In this document: in pieces, positions 30,467-37,077 of the stretch
How positions within the stretch are numbered: the first letter of the stretch is position 1
Layout: the number at the start of each line of letters is the position of its first letter
DNA from: a virus
Virus record (IMG/VR): IMGVR_UViG_3300043587_000029
Location: 1-38,081 of that record
DNA length: 38,081 nt
Strand: one strand, 5' to 3'
Position numbers and translations under genes: made by a program
Notes under the pieces: model-generated
Seen by the model: the letters and a program-made list of their open reading frames with translations, nothing else
What the model was told of the DNA's origin: nothing
Databases searched by the model: none

Positions 30467-30473
30467 GGGTTGA

Positions 30474-30653
30474 TCAGTCGATCTCGCGGATGGTGATGGT
30501 GTCGCCGGGAAGAAGGAAGGCAGCGCCCCGGATCATTTCCAGCACTGCTTTGGTGATGGCGTTTTCGTCTTTCGTGATGTCGTGGCTCTTGATCATGCGG
30601 TAGTCGAGAACGCCGCCGGTATTGCTGAGTGCGACTTTGATGCGGAGGCTCAT
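30474..30653 (-). CDS. Small hypothetical protein
   Basis: A 59-residue protein (MSLRIKVALSNTGGVLDYRM, IKSHDITKDENAITKAVLEM, GDTITIREID). It has an alpha/beta layout and a GAGGGAAACCC element 3 nt upstream of the ATG. It is the first gene leftward of the divergent control region. No family is recognised. Confidence 0.7.
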   Translation of the reverse strand: MSLRIKVALSNTGGVLDYRMIKSHDITKDENAITKAVLEMIRGAAFLLPGDTITIREID

Positions 30654-30859
30654 GTCGGGTTTCCCTCGTGGTGGCCGGTGTTTGCCGGTGACCGATAACT
30701 AGTCCCTCGCCGGTGCGGACGCAATGAAGAAATATACGAATTTCGTAGCTTTTTTGCATGGCTGCCATGCGTTTATGAACCATGGCGCTTTGTGCGCCAA
30801 GGGTGTCTAAGGGGTGGGCGGGTGCGACGCACCGGCATCAACTTTATGAGGGCAACCCG
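30654..30859. promoter_or_regulatory. Divergent control region with several dyads
   Basis: The gap between the leftward (30653) and rightward (30860) genes contains ACGAATTTCGT (30736-30746) next to a TATATT on the minus strand (30731-30736), a perfect GCATGGC-T-GCCATGC palindrome (30756-30770), TGGCGC/GCGCCA around TTTGT (30783-30799) and GGTGCG-A-CGCACC (30821-30833). A convincing -35 was not found for either direction. A likely promoter/operator region for both accessory units. Confidence 0.5.
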
Positions 30860-31243
30860 ATGAACTGGACTTTCACCTTTGGCATCCGCATCGACCGCGA
30901 TCTCCTCGATGAGGAGAAGCAGACCCTGGAGGGCACGGTGCTGCCCGGTGGCACCGCGCACGACACCGCGAAGGTGTCGCTGCAACCGGGTTGGGGCAAC
31001 CCGCTCACCTTCGACAAGGACATCGCGCACCGCCTGTCCGCGCCGCTGGCGGTGACGTTCCTGGGCTGGGATTCGGATGAGCGGACGGGCGTCGAACCCG
31101 GCGACGACAGCGCGTTCTTCTCGGTGACCGTGATGAGCGAAGACTACTTTTTCCTGCGTGGCCTGGCCTTGACCGCCGCGGACGAGTGGGAGGAGGGCGA
31201 TGTGTCCGACTACGGTTTCCGCCAGGTCGAGGAGGGGGCGTGA
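30860..31243 (+). CDS. Hypothetical protein
   Basis: A 127-residue protein (MNWTFTFGIRIDRDLLDEEK, AVTFLGWDSDERTG, FFSVTVMSEDYFFLRGLALT), apparently beta-rich and acidic. The ATG is preceded by GAGGGCAACCC, a variant of the minus-strand start element. First gene of the rightward accessory unit. No domain is recognised. Confidence 0.7.
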   Translation: MNWTFTFGIRIDRDLLDEEKQTLEGTVLPGGTAHDTAKVSLQPGWGNPLTFDKDIAHRLSAPLAVTFLGWDSDERTGVEPGDDSAFFSVTVMSEDYFFLRGLALTAADEWEEGDVSDYGFRQVEEGA

Positions 31244-31698
31244 TGCGGCTGTTCCCGAAAGGCGAGGCGTGGCCCGCCCAGGTCGATGCGACGGCGGTGC
31301 TGGAGGCATTCGACCGGGCCATGGCGAACGGGATCAGTTCGCCGGGGCTCAGGCTTGGTGACTTTCGCTTCAAGTTGGCTCCCCCAGCTGGGAAGAACGC
31401 CGGGGCGATCTACGTGACGCGCGGGCGCGCGTATCTGGGCAAGATCCTGTATGGCCGATTCATGCCGGTTTCAGACTGCGACCAGGCGACGGCGGATGCC
31501 ATTGTCGCCGCGGCGAGTGATCCCCTGGCGGCGGCGGTGGCCTATGGCATGGCTACCGGCAGATGCTCGTGTTGCGCCCGGTTGCTTACCAATGACGAAA
31601 GCGTGAGGCTGGGTATCGGCCCCATCTGCCGGGGTCGGTACTTTGCTGATGGGGGCAACGATAATGGTGGGGACGACGGGGGAACTGGTCTGGGCTGA
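31243..31698 (+). CDS. DUF6011-containing protein
   Basis: A 151-residue protein whose ATG overlaps the upstream stop (TGATG). Near the C-terminus TGRCSCCARLLTNDESVRLG, followed by IGPICRGRYF, matches the DUF6011 zinc-binding pattern (CxxC...GIGPxC). The N-terminal ~95 residues (VTRGRAYLGKILYGRF) form a separate beta-like part that may bind a ligand. Function unknown. The gene ends in a Gly/Asp-rich tail. Confidence 0.75.
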   Translation: MRLFPKGEAWPAQVDATAVLEAFDRAMANGISSPGLRLGDFRFKLAPPAGKNAGAIYVTRGRAYLGKILYGRFMPVSDCDQATADAIVAAASDPLAAAVAYGMATGRCSCCARLLTNDESVRLGIGPICRGRYFADGGNDNGGDDGGTGLG

Positions 31699-31873
31699 TT
31701 TACGCTGCGCGTGCGGGTCCGATCATATCATGGCCCTTTCGCCGGGTTTTTTCCCCGACGACGGGGCCATGCTTTTATTCGAGGGGACGATCACCCGTGA
31801 CAGGGTGTGGTGCCTGACATGCTGGCGTGCCGCCTTCGTTTCGAGTACGGGGGCGGGGGCTGTCCTGCCCTGA
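31664..31873 (+). CDS. Small Cys-rich protein
   Basis: A 69-residue protein (ADLRCACGSDHIMALSPGFF, VWCLTCWRAAF) with CxC and CxxC pairs suggestive of a zinc site. It overlaps the DUF6011 gene by 35 nt. Start codon inferred from the ATG before the first strand; upstream in-frame codons exist. Confidence 0.55.
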   Translation: MVGTTGELVWADLRCACGSDHIMALSPGFFPDDGAMLLFEGTITRDRVWCLTCWRAAFVSSTGAGAVLP

Positions 31874-32445
31874 TCTCTGTCGGGGGTGCCGTCTTGGCCG
31901 TCAGCCGCTCGCGTCCTGGCTCGCGTGGTGCCGGGTCCGATCTGGGGCCGGGACTGCGGCGGCGACCGGTACGCGACGGGGCTGGCGGCATCCTGCGCGA
32001 GCCTGACGTTGAGGTGAACGACCAGGCCGCTGATTTGGACAATCCGAACCGGCGGATGCGGCGAGCCTACCGGGTCGATCCGGTGGAACTGCTGCGCCGC
32101 TCGGGCGCGCTGGGAACGCGTGAGGTCGAGGCGGCGGAAGAATTGCGCGATTGCCTGGAGCGGCTGGTCGTGTCGGGTGGCGGGGATGGGGCGAAGGTGT
32201 CGCTCTCGGGCTACCCCATGGAGCCGATCTCGGACGCTCAGATGCGGGCATCCCGGAGGGTGCGTGAGGCGCGGGTGACGTTGGGGCCGGTGTTGTGGTC
32301 AGGCGTGATCTGGACCTGCATGGGTGGCACCGTGCGGGGATATTGCGAGGTGGCGCGCATCGACCGCCGGCGCGGCACCGACATCGTGGTGATGGGGTTG
32401 CAGCGGCTGGCGATCCACTTTTTTGGCGATGGAGTGACGGGATGA
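31819..32445 (+). CDS. Hypothetical protein
   Basis: About 208 residues from the ATG at 31819; a TTG near 31894 with GGGGGT upstream would remove ~25 N-terminal residues and avoid overlap with the previous gene. The conserved-looking part begins NPNRRMRRAYRVDPVELLRR and ends TDIVVMGLQRLAIHFFG. It is charged and helical, without a motif I recognise. Coupled to the next gene (ATGA). Confidence 0.6.
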   Translation: MLACRLRFEYGGGGCPALISVGGAVLAVSRSRPGSRGAGSDLGPGLRRRPVRDGAGGILREPDVEVNDQAADLDNPNRRMRRAYRVDPVELLRRSGALGTREVEAAEELRDCLERLVVSGGGDGAKVSLSGYPMEPISDAQMRASRRVREARVTLGPVLWSGVIWTCMGGTVRGYCEVARIDRRRGTDIVVMGLQRLAIHFFGDGVTG

Positions 32446-33197
32446 GTATTCGGGTGGTGTGCTGGTTTTCATGCGGTGATGCCAGCGCCGTGGCGACCAA
32501 ACTGGCCCTGGCCAAATACCTGGACGACGAGGTGGCGGTCGCCCGCTGCGTGGTGGCGGAAGAGCATGCCGACAATAACCGCTTCGCGGCTGATTGCGCG
32601 GAATGGTTTGGGACGGAGGTCAACGAACTGCGCTCGGTGGATTATGCCTCGTGTAATGAGGTGTGGCGCAAACGCCGGTATATGAGCGGCGTGCTGGGTG
32701 CCATTTGCTCGGTCGAGATGAAAAAAAGCGTGCGGCACGCGTTTGAGCGCGCGTGGCATCCCGACGTGCAGGTATTCGGCTACACGGTCGAGGAGACTGA
32801 CCGGGCGGAACGGTTCAGGTCGCAGAATCCCGAGGTTCGGCTGGAATGCCCGCTGATCGACGAAGGCCTGACGAAAGAGGATTGCCATGCCATCGTGCGG
32901 CGCGCGGGCCTCGTGGTGCCCGAGATGTATAGGCTCGGCTTTCCGAATGCGAATTGCATAGGGTGTGTCAACGCGCAGTCGCCCCGGTATTGGAATCACG
33001 TCAGGCGGGTGTTCCCAGATGTTTTCGACCAGCGTGCCCGGTTGAGCCGGGAACTGGACGTGCGGCTCGTGAAGGGGACGACGGGCGAGCGCGAGCGGCT
33101 GTTTTTGGATGAACTGGACCCCGAGATGGGGCGCGCGGAGGTCATGCCGCCGATGGAGTGCAGCTTGCTTTGCTACATGGCCGAGCAAAAGCTGTGA
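32442..33197 (+). CDS. PAPS reductase-like (adenine nucleotide alpha-hydrolase superfamily) protein
   Basis: A 251-residue protein. VCWFSCGDASAVATKLAL (residues 6-23) is a PP-loop variant (usual SGGxDS replaced by SCGDAS), as in phage PAPS-reductase-like proteins. YTVEETDRAERF and the C-terminal NCIGC (Cys172, Cys175) and CSLLC (Cys240, Cys244) follow. Four Cys could bind Zn or an Fe-S cluster, as in DndC-type relatives. Phage members have unknown substrates; sulfur chemistry or nucleotide hydrolysis are candidates. Start at 32442 overlaps the upstream stop (ATGA). Followed by repeats and a bidirectional terminator. Confidence 0.82.
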   Translation: MSIRVVCWFSCGDASAVATKLALAKYLDDEVAVARCVVAEEHADNNRFAADCAEWFGTEVNELRSVDYASCNEVWRKRRYMSGVLGAICSVEMKKSVRHAFERAWHPDVQVFGYTVEETDRAERFRSQNPEVRLECPLIDEGLTKEDCHAIVRRAGLVVPEMYRLGFPNANCIGCVNAQSPRYWNHVRRVFPDVFDQRARLSRELDVRLVKGTTGERERLFLDELDPEMGRAEVMPPMECSLLCYMAEQKL

Positions 33198-33205
33198 GCG
33201 GTGAG

Positions 33206-33230
33206 TTTTTGAGTCAGGTGCAAAACGATC
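33206..33230 (-). repeat. Dispersed repeat family, copy 4
   Basis: TTTTTGAGTCAGGTGCAAAA, a single diverged copy just after the PAPS-reductase-like gene, followed by three TGGTCTAA units (33231-33258) of unknown role. Confidence 0.75.
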
Positions 33231-33262
33231 TGGTCTAATTGGTCTAAACCTGGTCTAATTGA

Positions 33263-33288
33263 AAAAGCCCGCTTTTCAGCGGGCTTTT
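33263..33288. terminator. Bidirectional rho-independent terminator
   Basis: AAAAGCCCGCT and AGCGGGCTTTT around TTTC, with A/T tails on both sides. It lies between the convergent + strand PAPS-reductase-like gene and the minus-strand gene ending at 33319, serving both. Confidence 0.93.
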
Positions 33289-33289
33289 C

Positions 33290-33318
33290 TTTGGTCAGGT
33301 GCAAAAGATGGGGGGGGG
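33290..33318 (-). repeat. Dispersed repeat family, copy 5
   Basis: TTTGGTCAGGTGCAAAAGAT then a G-run, directly abutting the stop codon of the minus-strand gene that ends at 33319. Confidence 0.85.
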
Positions 33319-33600
33319 TCAGCGGAGGTCTTTTTTCTTCCAGATCGAGTAGGCGTGGCGTCCCTCGACCCGGTAGAAGCCGCCCTGCTCGGTCATGACG
33401 ATCAGGTACTTTCCCGACGCGCCTTTGACCTCGACCCAGACGCGCTCGGACCATTGGCCGCGGCTCTGGCAGACCTTGATCATGTCGCCTGGCATGATCG
33501 TGGCCAGTTCATGCGCCGTGGGGGCGTCGAAGGTGTCGGGGTGGTCGATGTGCATCTGCTGTGCGTCGGTCAGGCCGTGCATGATCGGATAAGTGGCCAT
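33319..33600 (-). CDS. Hypothetical phage protein
   Basis: A 93-residue protein (MATYPIMHGLTDAQQMHIDH, ATIMPGDMIKVCQSRGQWSE, YRVEGRHAYSIWKKKDLR). The middle suggests a small beta-barrel (GDMIKV, RVWVEVKG, KYLIVM). The ATG at 33600 follows GAGGGAAACCC with a 4-nt spacer; the upstream in-frame extension is Pro/Ser-rich and belongs to the HTH gene region. Confidence 0.68.
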   Translation of the reverse strand: MATYPIMHGLTDAQQMHIDHPDTFDAPTAHELATIMPGDMIKVCQSRGQWSERVWVEVKGASGKYLIVMTEQGGFYRVEGRHAYSIWKKKDLR

Positions 33601-33637
33601 TGTCGGGTTTCCCTCAGATTGTTGGATGGTTGGATGG

Positions 33638-33850
33638 TCAGGCGGTGGCGGTGATGTCGGGGGCGGGGTTGCGCTCGTGGGTGCGGGTGAGGCGCTCCAG
33701 CCAGTGGGCGACGGGGCCGGGGACGGGATAGCGCCCAGACGCCCAACGGCGGGTCTGGTGTTCATCGATCTCCAGCCGCGCGGCCAGCCCGCGTTGGGTC
33801 CAGCCGATGGTTTCGAGGCACTCAGAGAATCGTTCAGGGGTCATGCTCAT
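33638..33850 (-). CDS. Small HTH (XRE-like) DNA-binding protein
   Basis: A 70-residue protein. MTPERFSECLETIGWTQRGL, AARLEIDEHQTRRWASGRYP is a lambda-repressor-like HTH; the following PVPGPVAHWLERL helix is shared with the protein at 34149-34487. GGAG lies ~9 nt before the ATG at 33850. Probably a Cro-like regulator. Confidence 0.8.
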   Translation of the reverse strand: MSMTPERFSECLETIGWTQRGLAARLEIDEHQTRRWASGRYPVPGPVAHWLERLTRTHERNPAPDITATA

Positions 33851-33852
33851 GC

Positions 33853-34005
33853 TCAGAACTCCAGGGTGATCTCGCCAGCCGCGTACTCGGTGCAGCACAG
33901 TACCGGGTAGTTAACCGGCTCTTCGAAGGACGCGTTGTCGATGATCACGACGCGGGCGGTTGGGTCGAGTTTAGACAGTTCAGCGATCAGTTCAGCGACG
34001 GTCAT
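33853..34005 (-). CDS. Small hypothetical protein
   Basis: A 50-residue protein (MTVAELIAELSKLDPTARVV, then VLCCTEYAAGEITLEF). This 'helix-x-LDPxARVV' opening is common among tiny phage proteins of unknown function. GAGGGAAACCC with a 4-nt spacer precedes the ATG. Confidence 0.72.
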   Translation of the reverse strand: MTVAELIAELSKLDPTARVVIIDNASFEEPVNYPVLCCTEYAAGEITLEF

Positions 34006-34041
34006 GTTTGGGTTTCCCTCAATGTGTGTGCGGTGGGGTTA

Positions 34042-34058
34042 TGGCGCGTTACGCGCCA
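34042..34058. other. Hairpin upstream of the 33853-34005 gene
   Basis: TGGCGCG-TTA-CGCGCCA, seven perfect pairs, ~24 bp upstream of the GAGGGAAACCC element. Similar hairpins lie at 30783-30799 and near 37236-37250, each followed by a GACGCAAG-like or related tract. Confidence 0.55.
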
Positions 34059-34080
34059 GGACGCAAGGGGGTGGGGGCCG

Positions 34081-34147
34081 TTTTTTTCGAGTCAGGTGCA
34101 AAAGATCGGGCGTCCGTTTTTGGGTCAGGTGCAAAAGATCGGGAGGT
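34081..34147 (-). repeat. Dispersed repeat family, copies 6-7
   Basis: Two copies of TCAGGTGCAAAAGATCGGG with preceding T-runs, 35 bp apart. They end 2 bp before the stop of the minus-strand gene at 34149. Confidence 0.88.
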
Positions 34148-34148
34148 A

Positions 34149-34487
34149 TCAGGCCTTGTCGTGGAAATCCGCGAATAAATCCGCGAGGGGATCGCGGCGC
34201 GTTTGTTCGCGCGTTTCCTGGCGCGTTTCCTGGCGCGTTTCCCGGCGCGTTTCCTCGAGCGGAATCGCGCGGGAATCCTCGCGTGGTAATCCGCGCAAAT
34301 CAGGCGGCGGGTTCGCCGCCCAGTGCGCGGCCAGCGCCTCTAGCCAGGCCTCGACCTCTTTGGGGATGGGGCGTTCGCCGCTTTTCCAGCGCCGGAAGCG
34401 GCGGTCGTCGGCGTTCAACAGTTTGATCGCGTGATAGTCGCGGAGATCGACCGCGATAAGCAGATCGCGGAATCGTTCAGGCGTCAT
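34149..34487 (-). CDS. HTH-like protein with Glu-Thr-Arg repeat tail
   Basis: A 112-residue protein. Residues ~1-60 (MTPERFRDLLIAVDLRDYHA, LNADDRRFRRWKSGERPIPK) match the HTH protein at 33638-33850. Residues ~78-98 are a charged ETRQ/ETRR repeat likely to be one helix, then DPLADLFADFHDKA. I use the ATG at 34487, which has AAGGGAAACCC 2 nt upstream; the frame remains open for ~1.1 kb further, but that part is the low-complexity G-rich block. Confidence 0.72.
   Translation of the reverse strand: MTPERFRDLLIAVDLRDYHAIKLLNADDRRFRRWKSGERPIPKEVEAWLEALAAHWAANPPPDLRGLPREDSRAIPLEETRRETRQETRQETREQTRRDPLADLFADFHDKA
34209..34256 (-). repeat. 12-bp tandem repeat, four units
   Basis: Four units of GCGCGTTTCCTG (third and fourth with one change each) encode the ETRQ-type repeats of the HTH-like protein. 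Twelve-bp units keep the frame, so copy number can change without frameshift. Confidence 0.88.
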
Positions 34488-34538
34488 TCGGGTTTCCCTT
34501 CGATTTGGCTGGCCGTGAATCGGCCCGGTCGTATGGCC

Positions 34539-34635
34539 GTTTTTTTGGTCAGGAGCAAAGCCGGGGGGTCCGTTTTTTTGGTCAGGTGCAAAAGATGGGG
34601 GTGCCGTTTTTTGGTCAGGTGCAAAAGATGGGGGG
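34539..34635 (-). repeat. Dispersed repeat family, copies 8-10
   Basis: Three tandem copies (33-34 bp period) of T-run, GGTCAGGTGCAAAAGAT, G-run; the first has AGGAGC. A CGGCC/GGCCG stem followed by seven T (about 34521-34546) precedes the array and could terminate + strand transcription. Confidence 0.88.
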
Positions 34636-35505
34636 TCTGGGAGAGGAGCCTGATTCGACCAGCGAGGGGTCGATTTGGGGGCCGGAAATTGGCGTACCAG
34701 ACCGCCGATGGGGGCATAAAATGGCACTCCAACGGGCGCGGACGGGGCGCGCCAACCCCGCGGAAACCGCGGGATTCGTGTTTGGTTGCATCGGGGCACG
34801 GCCAGGTTGCGAGGGGCGGGGCGCACGGGTGCCAATGGTGGAATCCGCCGGAACGATGCCGGTGCGGGCGCGGGGCGCGATGCAACCTGGCACCGTTGGA
34901 GGGGCGCATGGTTGCGGGCGCGGGGCGCGGGGCAACCCGTGCCGCGGAGCAAGTGTAAGCGGGGGCGGGGCGCACCGATGGGGGCGCGGAACGCTCGCAC
35001 CGATAGCAGGGGCGGGGGCGCACGCTCGCACGATGGGGCGCGCCAAGGGGCGCACCGTGGGGCGCACCGTGGGGCGCACCGTTCCGCAGCGGGGCGGGGC
35101 GCGGGGCACGACAGGGGCGCACCGATGGGGCGCACCGTGGGGGCGCACCGTGGGGGCGCATGCCAGGCGGGGGCGCACCGTGGGGCACGACAGGGGCACG
35201 GGCGCACCGATGGGGGCGCATGCCCCATGGGGGCGCACGGGGGCGCACGCTCGCACCGATGGGGCACGACAGGGGCGGGGCACGGGGGCGCATGCCATGG
35301 GGGCGCGCCATGGGGCACGACGGGGGCGGGGCACGACAGGGGCGCGCCATTGGAACTGTCAGGGGCGCACCGTGGGGGCGTATGCCAGGCGGGGCACGGG
35401 GGCGCATGCCATGGGGGCGCACGGGGCGCGGGGCGGGGCGGGGACGTTGGCAAGCCTGGACTCTCATGAGGGGCGGGGCGGGGCGCGGGGCGCACCGTAC
35501 GTGAC
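34636..35505. other. G-rich low-complexity block I (no gene called)
   Basis: An ~870-bp stretch with strong G bias on the + strand, composed of shuffled words such as GGGGCGCACCGATGGGG, GGGGGCGCACCGTGGGG, GGGGCACGACAGGGGCG and CGCATGCCATGGGGG. Open frames on both strands here give only Pro/Ala/His/Arg or Gly/Arg/Ala repeats without any fold and are not called. The tail (about 35460-35490) and 35535-35562 have closely spaced GGGG runs able to form G-quadruplexes. Confidence 0.75.
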
Positions 35506-35532
35506 AACGCCCCCGTGCGAAGCGGGGGCGTT
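35506..35532. other. Perfect 10-bp hairpin
   Basis: AACGCCCCCG/CGGGGGCGTT with a 7-nt loop at the end of the G-rich block, just downstream of the minus-strand gene ending at 35569. It may terminate that gene's transcript, though the T-run is short. Confidence 0.6.
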
Positions 35533-35568
35533 ATCAGGGGCGGGGCGGGGACGGGGCGGGGCATGCCC

Positions 35569-35934
35569 CTATGAGGCACCGTACGCCATGGCGCGCCCGT
35601 CCCCTGTGAACTCAATATGCGTAGCCGCGGCTACGGGCGCGCCCGTGTCGCGAAAGTGGAATGTGGGGGCACGATAGGGGTTGAATGTGATCTCACGCCC
35701 GATGCCAGGCGGGGGCGCGTCAACTATGGTCCCCACGATCCACGCGTGAACCTCGCGACAATGCCTGGACACGACACGCAACCGCCCCGACTCCTTCACG
35801 ACAAATACGGGCGCGGAAATGGTAACGGAGTCCGCGTGGTCAATAACCTTGCCCCGGTTGAGTCCATCGCGCCCCGCGGGCGCGGCAACGGACCAATCCC
35901 CGCGGTTGAGATTCTTGTAAATGATTGCGGTCAT
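35569..35934 (-). CDS. Hypothetical protein
   Basis: A 121-residue beta-rich protein (MTAIIYKNLNRGDWSVAAPA, SVTISAPVFVVKESGRLRVV, VHAWIVGTIVDAPP). AAGGAT lies ~9 nt before the ATG. Two overlapping perfect palindromes occur near its end (35620-35635, 35633-35646). No family is recognised. Confidence 0.68.
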   Translation of the reverse strand: MTAIIYKNLNRGDWSVAAPAGRDGLNRGKVIDHADSVTISAPVFVVKESGRLRVVSRHCREVHAWIVGTIVDAPPPGIGREITFNPYRAPTFHFRDTGAPVAAATHIEFTGDGRAMAYGAS

Positions 35935-35945
35935 ATGATGAATCC

Positions 35946-36215
35946 TTAGATGGGGTTGCGTGCGAGGATCAATTGCGCGCGTTCGTAACGGCCGCGGGCT
36001 TTGGCCTGGCCGCGCATGGCGCGATTCTTATCGGCGATGCAAATTGAGTCGCCCCATTGGGCATGCTCCGCGGACATGAGACCGCGGGAAACCATTAGCG
36101 CATGCCATGCGATGGTGCGGTCATTGTGCGCGATGTCACGGGCGAATCGCGCCATGGATTCGAGGGCGTTGGCACTCGCACGGGTTGCTTTGATGATCGC
36201 GGCCAGGTCTGACAT
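35946..36215 (-). CDS. Hypothetical protein
   Basis: An 89-residue helical protein (MSDLAAIIKATRASANALES, RTIAWHALMVSRGLMSAEHA, ending ERAQLILARNPI). GGGAG lies 8 nt upstream of the ATG, which overlaps the upstream stop (TAATG). No domain is recognised. Confidence 0.68.
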   Translation of the reverse strand: MSDLAAIIKATRASANALESMARFARDIAHNDRTIAWHALMVSRGLMSAEHAQWGDSICIADKNRAMRGQAKARGRYERAQLILARNPI

Positions 36216-36376
36216 TAGATCGACTCCCTACAGACACAGAACGAAAACTGAAGCTTGCCGATGCGGAAAAAACGCATGCCACCGCGGCGCGTGTAACGCG
36301 CCCGCGGCAATTGCCAATCAGTAACGGTGTGCAAGCCTACCGCGGAAAACCCGATGATGAGGAAAGATGTCAACAT
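36215..36376 (-). CDS. Small hypothetical protein with hydrophobic N-terminus
   Basis: A 53-residue protein: MLTSFLIIGFSAVGLHTV is a hydrophobic start (possible membrane anchor or signal), followed by a basic region and RIGKLQFSFCVCRESI. GAGGAT lies 8 nt before the ATG at 36376; a TTG at 36397 is an alternative. Role unknown. Confidence 0.58.
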   Translation of the reverse strand: MLTSFLIIGFSAVGLHTVTDWQLPRARYTRRGGMRFFRIGKLQFSFCVCRESI

Positions 36377-36393
36377 GGTATGATCCTCGCGTT

Positions 36394-37077
36394 TCAATGT
36401 TTGTGGTACGAAACATTCTCAACTGTATGGTCCCAACATGCGCGGCAATCCTGGCACGCGTTCCCCTGTAGGGGAGCGGGGCACGGGCGTCCCTTGGCGG
36501 GGGCGTTCTGATGTACGGTTGACGTGGTAGGCCATGCCTGAGTCGGTGCGCCGTCAACCTTGGTCGCTGACACGCGAATACAAAGGTTGCCTGGCACGAT
36601 GCCGCCACTCTTACGATACGCGGCCAGGATTCCGGCTTCACGAGTCGGCAACCAATGGCGAATCGTTGGCGTGCGCCGCGCAACCTCGCAAATCATTGCC
36701 AGGTGGCGAATCGATTGGACATCGCCCGCATCATGCCAACGGTGCCAACCCGGACTTTTCAACTTACGATGCACGCGCCCGTCGATCAGGCCATGGGCTT
36801 TGAGAATCTGGTAAACCATACCCTCAACCCATTGGGGATTCGCGAGCGATGCCAGGCGAGTCGCCTGACTCTTAATGACGCTCGGATAGGTGTAATTATT
36901 CTTGAGGGCGTAGCAGTTCTCGCATGTGGTCCCCGCGATCTGCGCCAACTTGGCGCCCAAGATGCAAGCGAAAGCGGGAATGCCATAGGACGTGCCAGGC
37001 ATCTTGCTAGGGAAGCCTAGCGTTCCGCACGCGCATCGTGCGGCTTTTAGGGTCTTGATATCGGCGATGGCCAACAT
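36394..37077 (-). CDS. GP88-like phage protein with CxxCYA motif
   Basis: A 227-residue protein. KMPGTSYGIPAFACILGAKL, then TTCENCYALKNNYTYPSVIK (Cys52, Cys55) and GWHRWHDAGDVQSIRHLAMI match the phage 'gene product 88' family layout (SY-x-IPA, CxxCYA, R-x-HD-GD). A second cluster near the C-terminus (NACQDCRACWD) may bind metal. The family has unknown activity; the CxxCYA motif also occurs in DUF5131, encoded at 18.7-20.2 kb, hinting at related chemistry. GAGGGAAACCC with a 5-nt spacer precedes the ATG. Confidence 0.78.
   Translation of the reverse strand: MLAIADIKTLKAARCACGTLGFPSKMPGTSYGIPAFACILGAKLAQIAGTTCENCYALKNNYTYPSVIKSQATRLASLANPQWVEGMVYQILKAHGLIDGRVHRKLKSPGWHRWHDAGDVQSIRHLAMICEVARRTPTIRHWLPTREAGILAAYRKSGGIVPGNLCIRVSATKVDGAPTQAWPTTSTVHQNAPAKGRPCPAPLQGNACQDCRACWDHTVENVSYHKH

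Noticed and set aside
33231-33258. Three TGGTCTAA units as a promoter or origin iteron
   Set aside because: Only three short copies in a convergent, terminator-containing gap; no promoter elements; noted within the neighbouring repeat entry.
27869-34635. CRISPR array
   Set aside because: Repeats occur singly or in groups of two or three, with short G/T-rich gaps rather than unique spacers, and no cas genes are seen.
34488-35615. Long upstream extension (to 488 codons) of the HTH-like protein and long + strand frames over the same block
   Set aside because: The translated sequence is only Pro/His/Arg or Gly/Arg/Ala repeats caused by G-rich DNA; the element AAGGGAAACCC marks the start at 34487.
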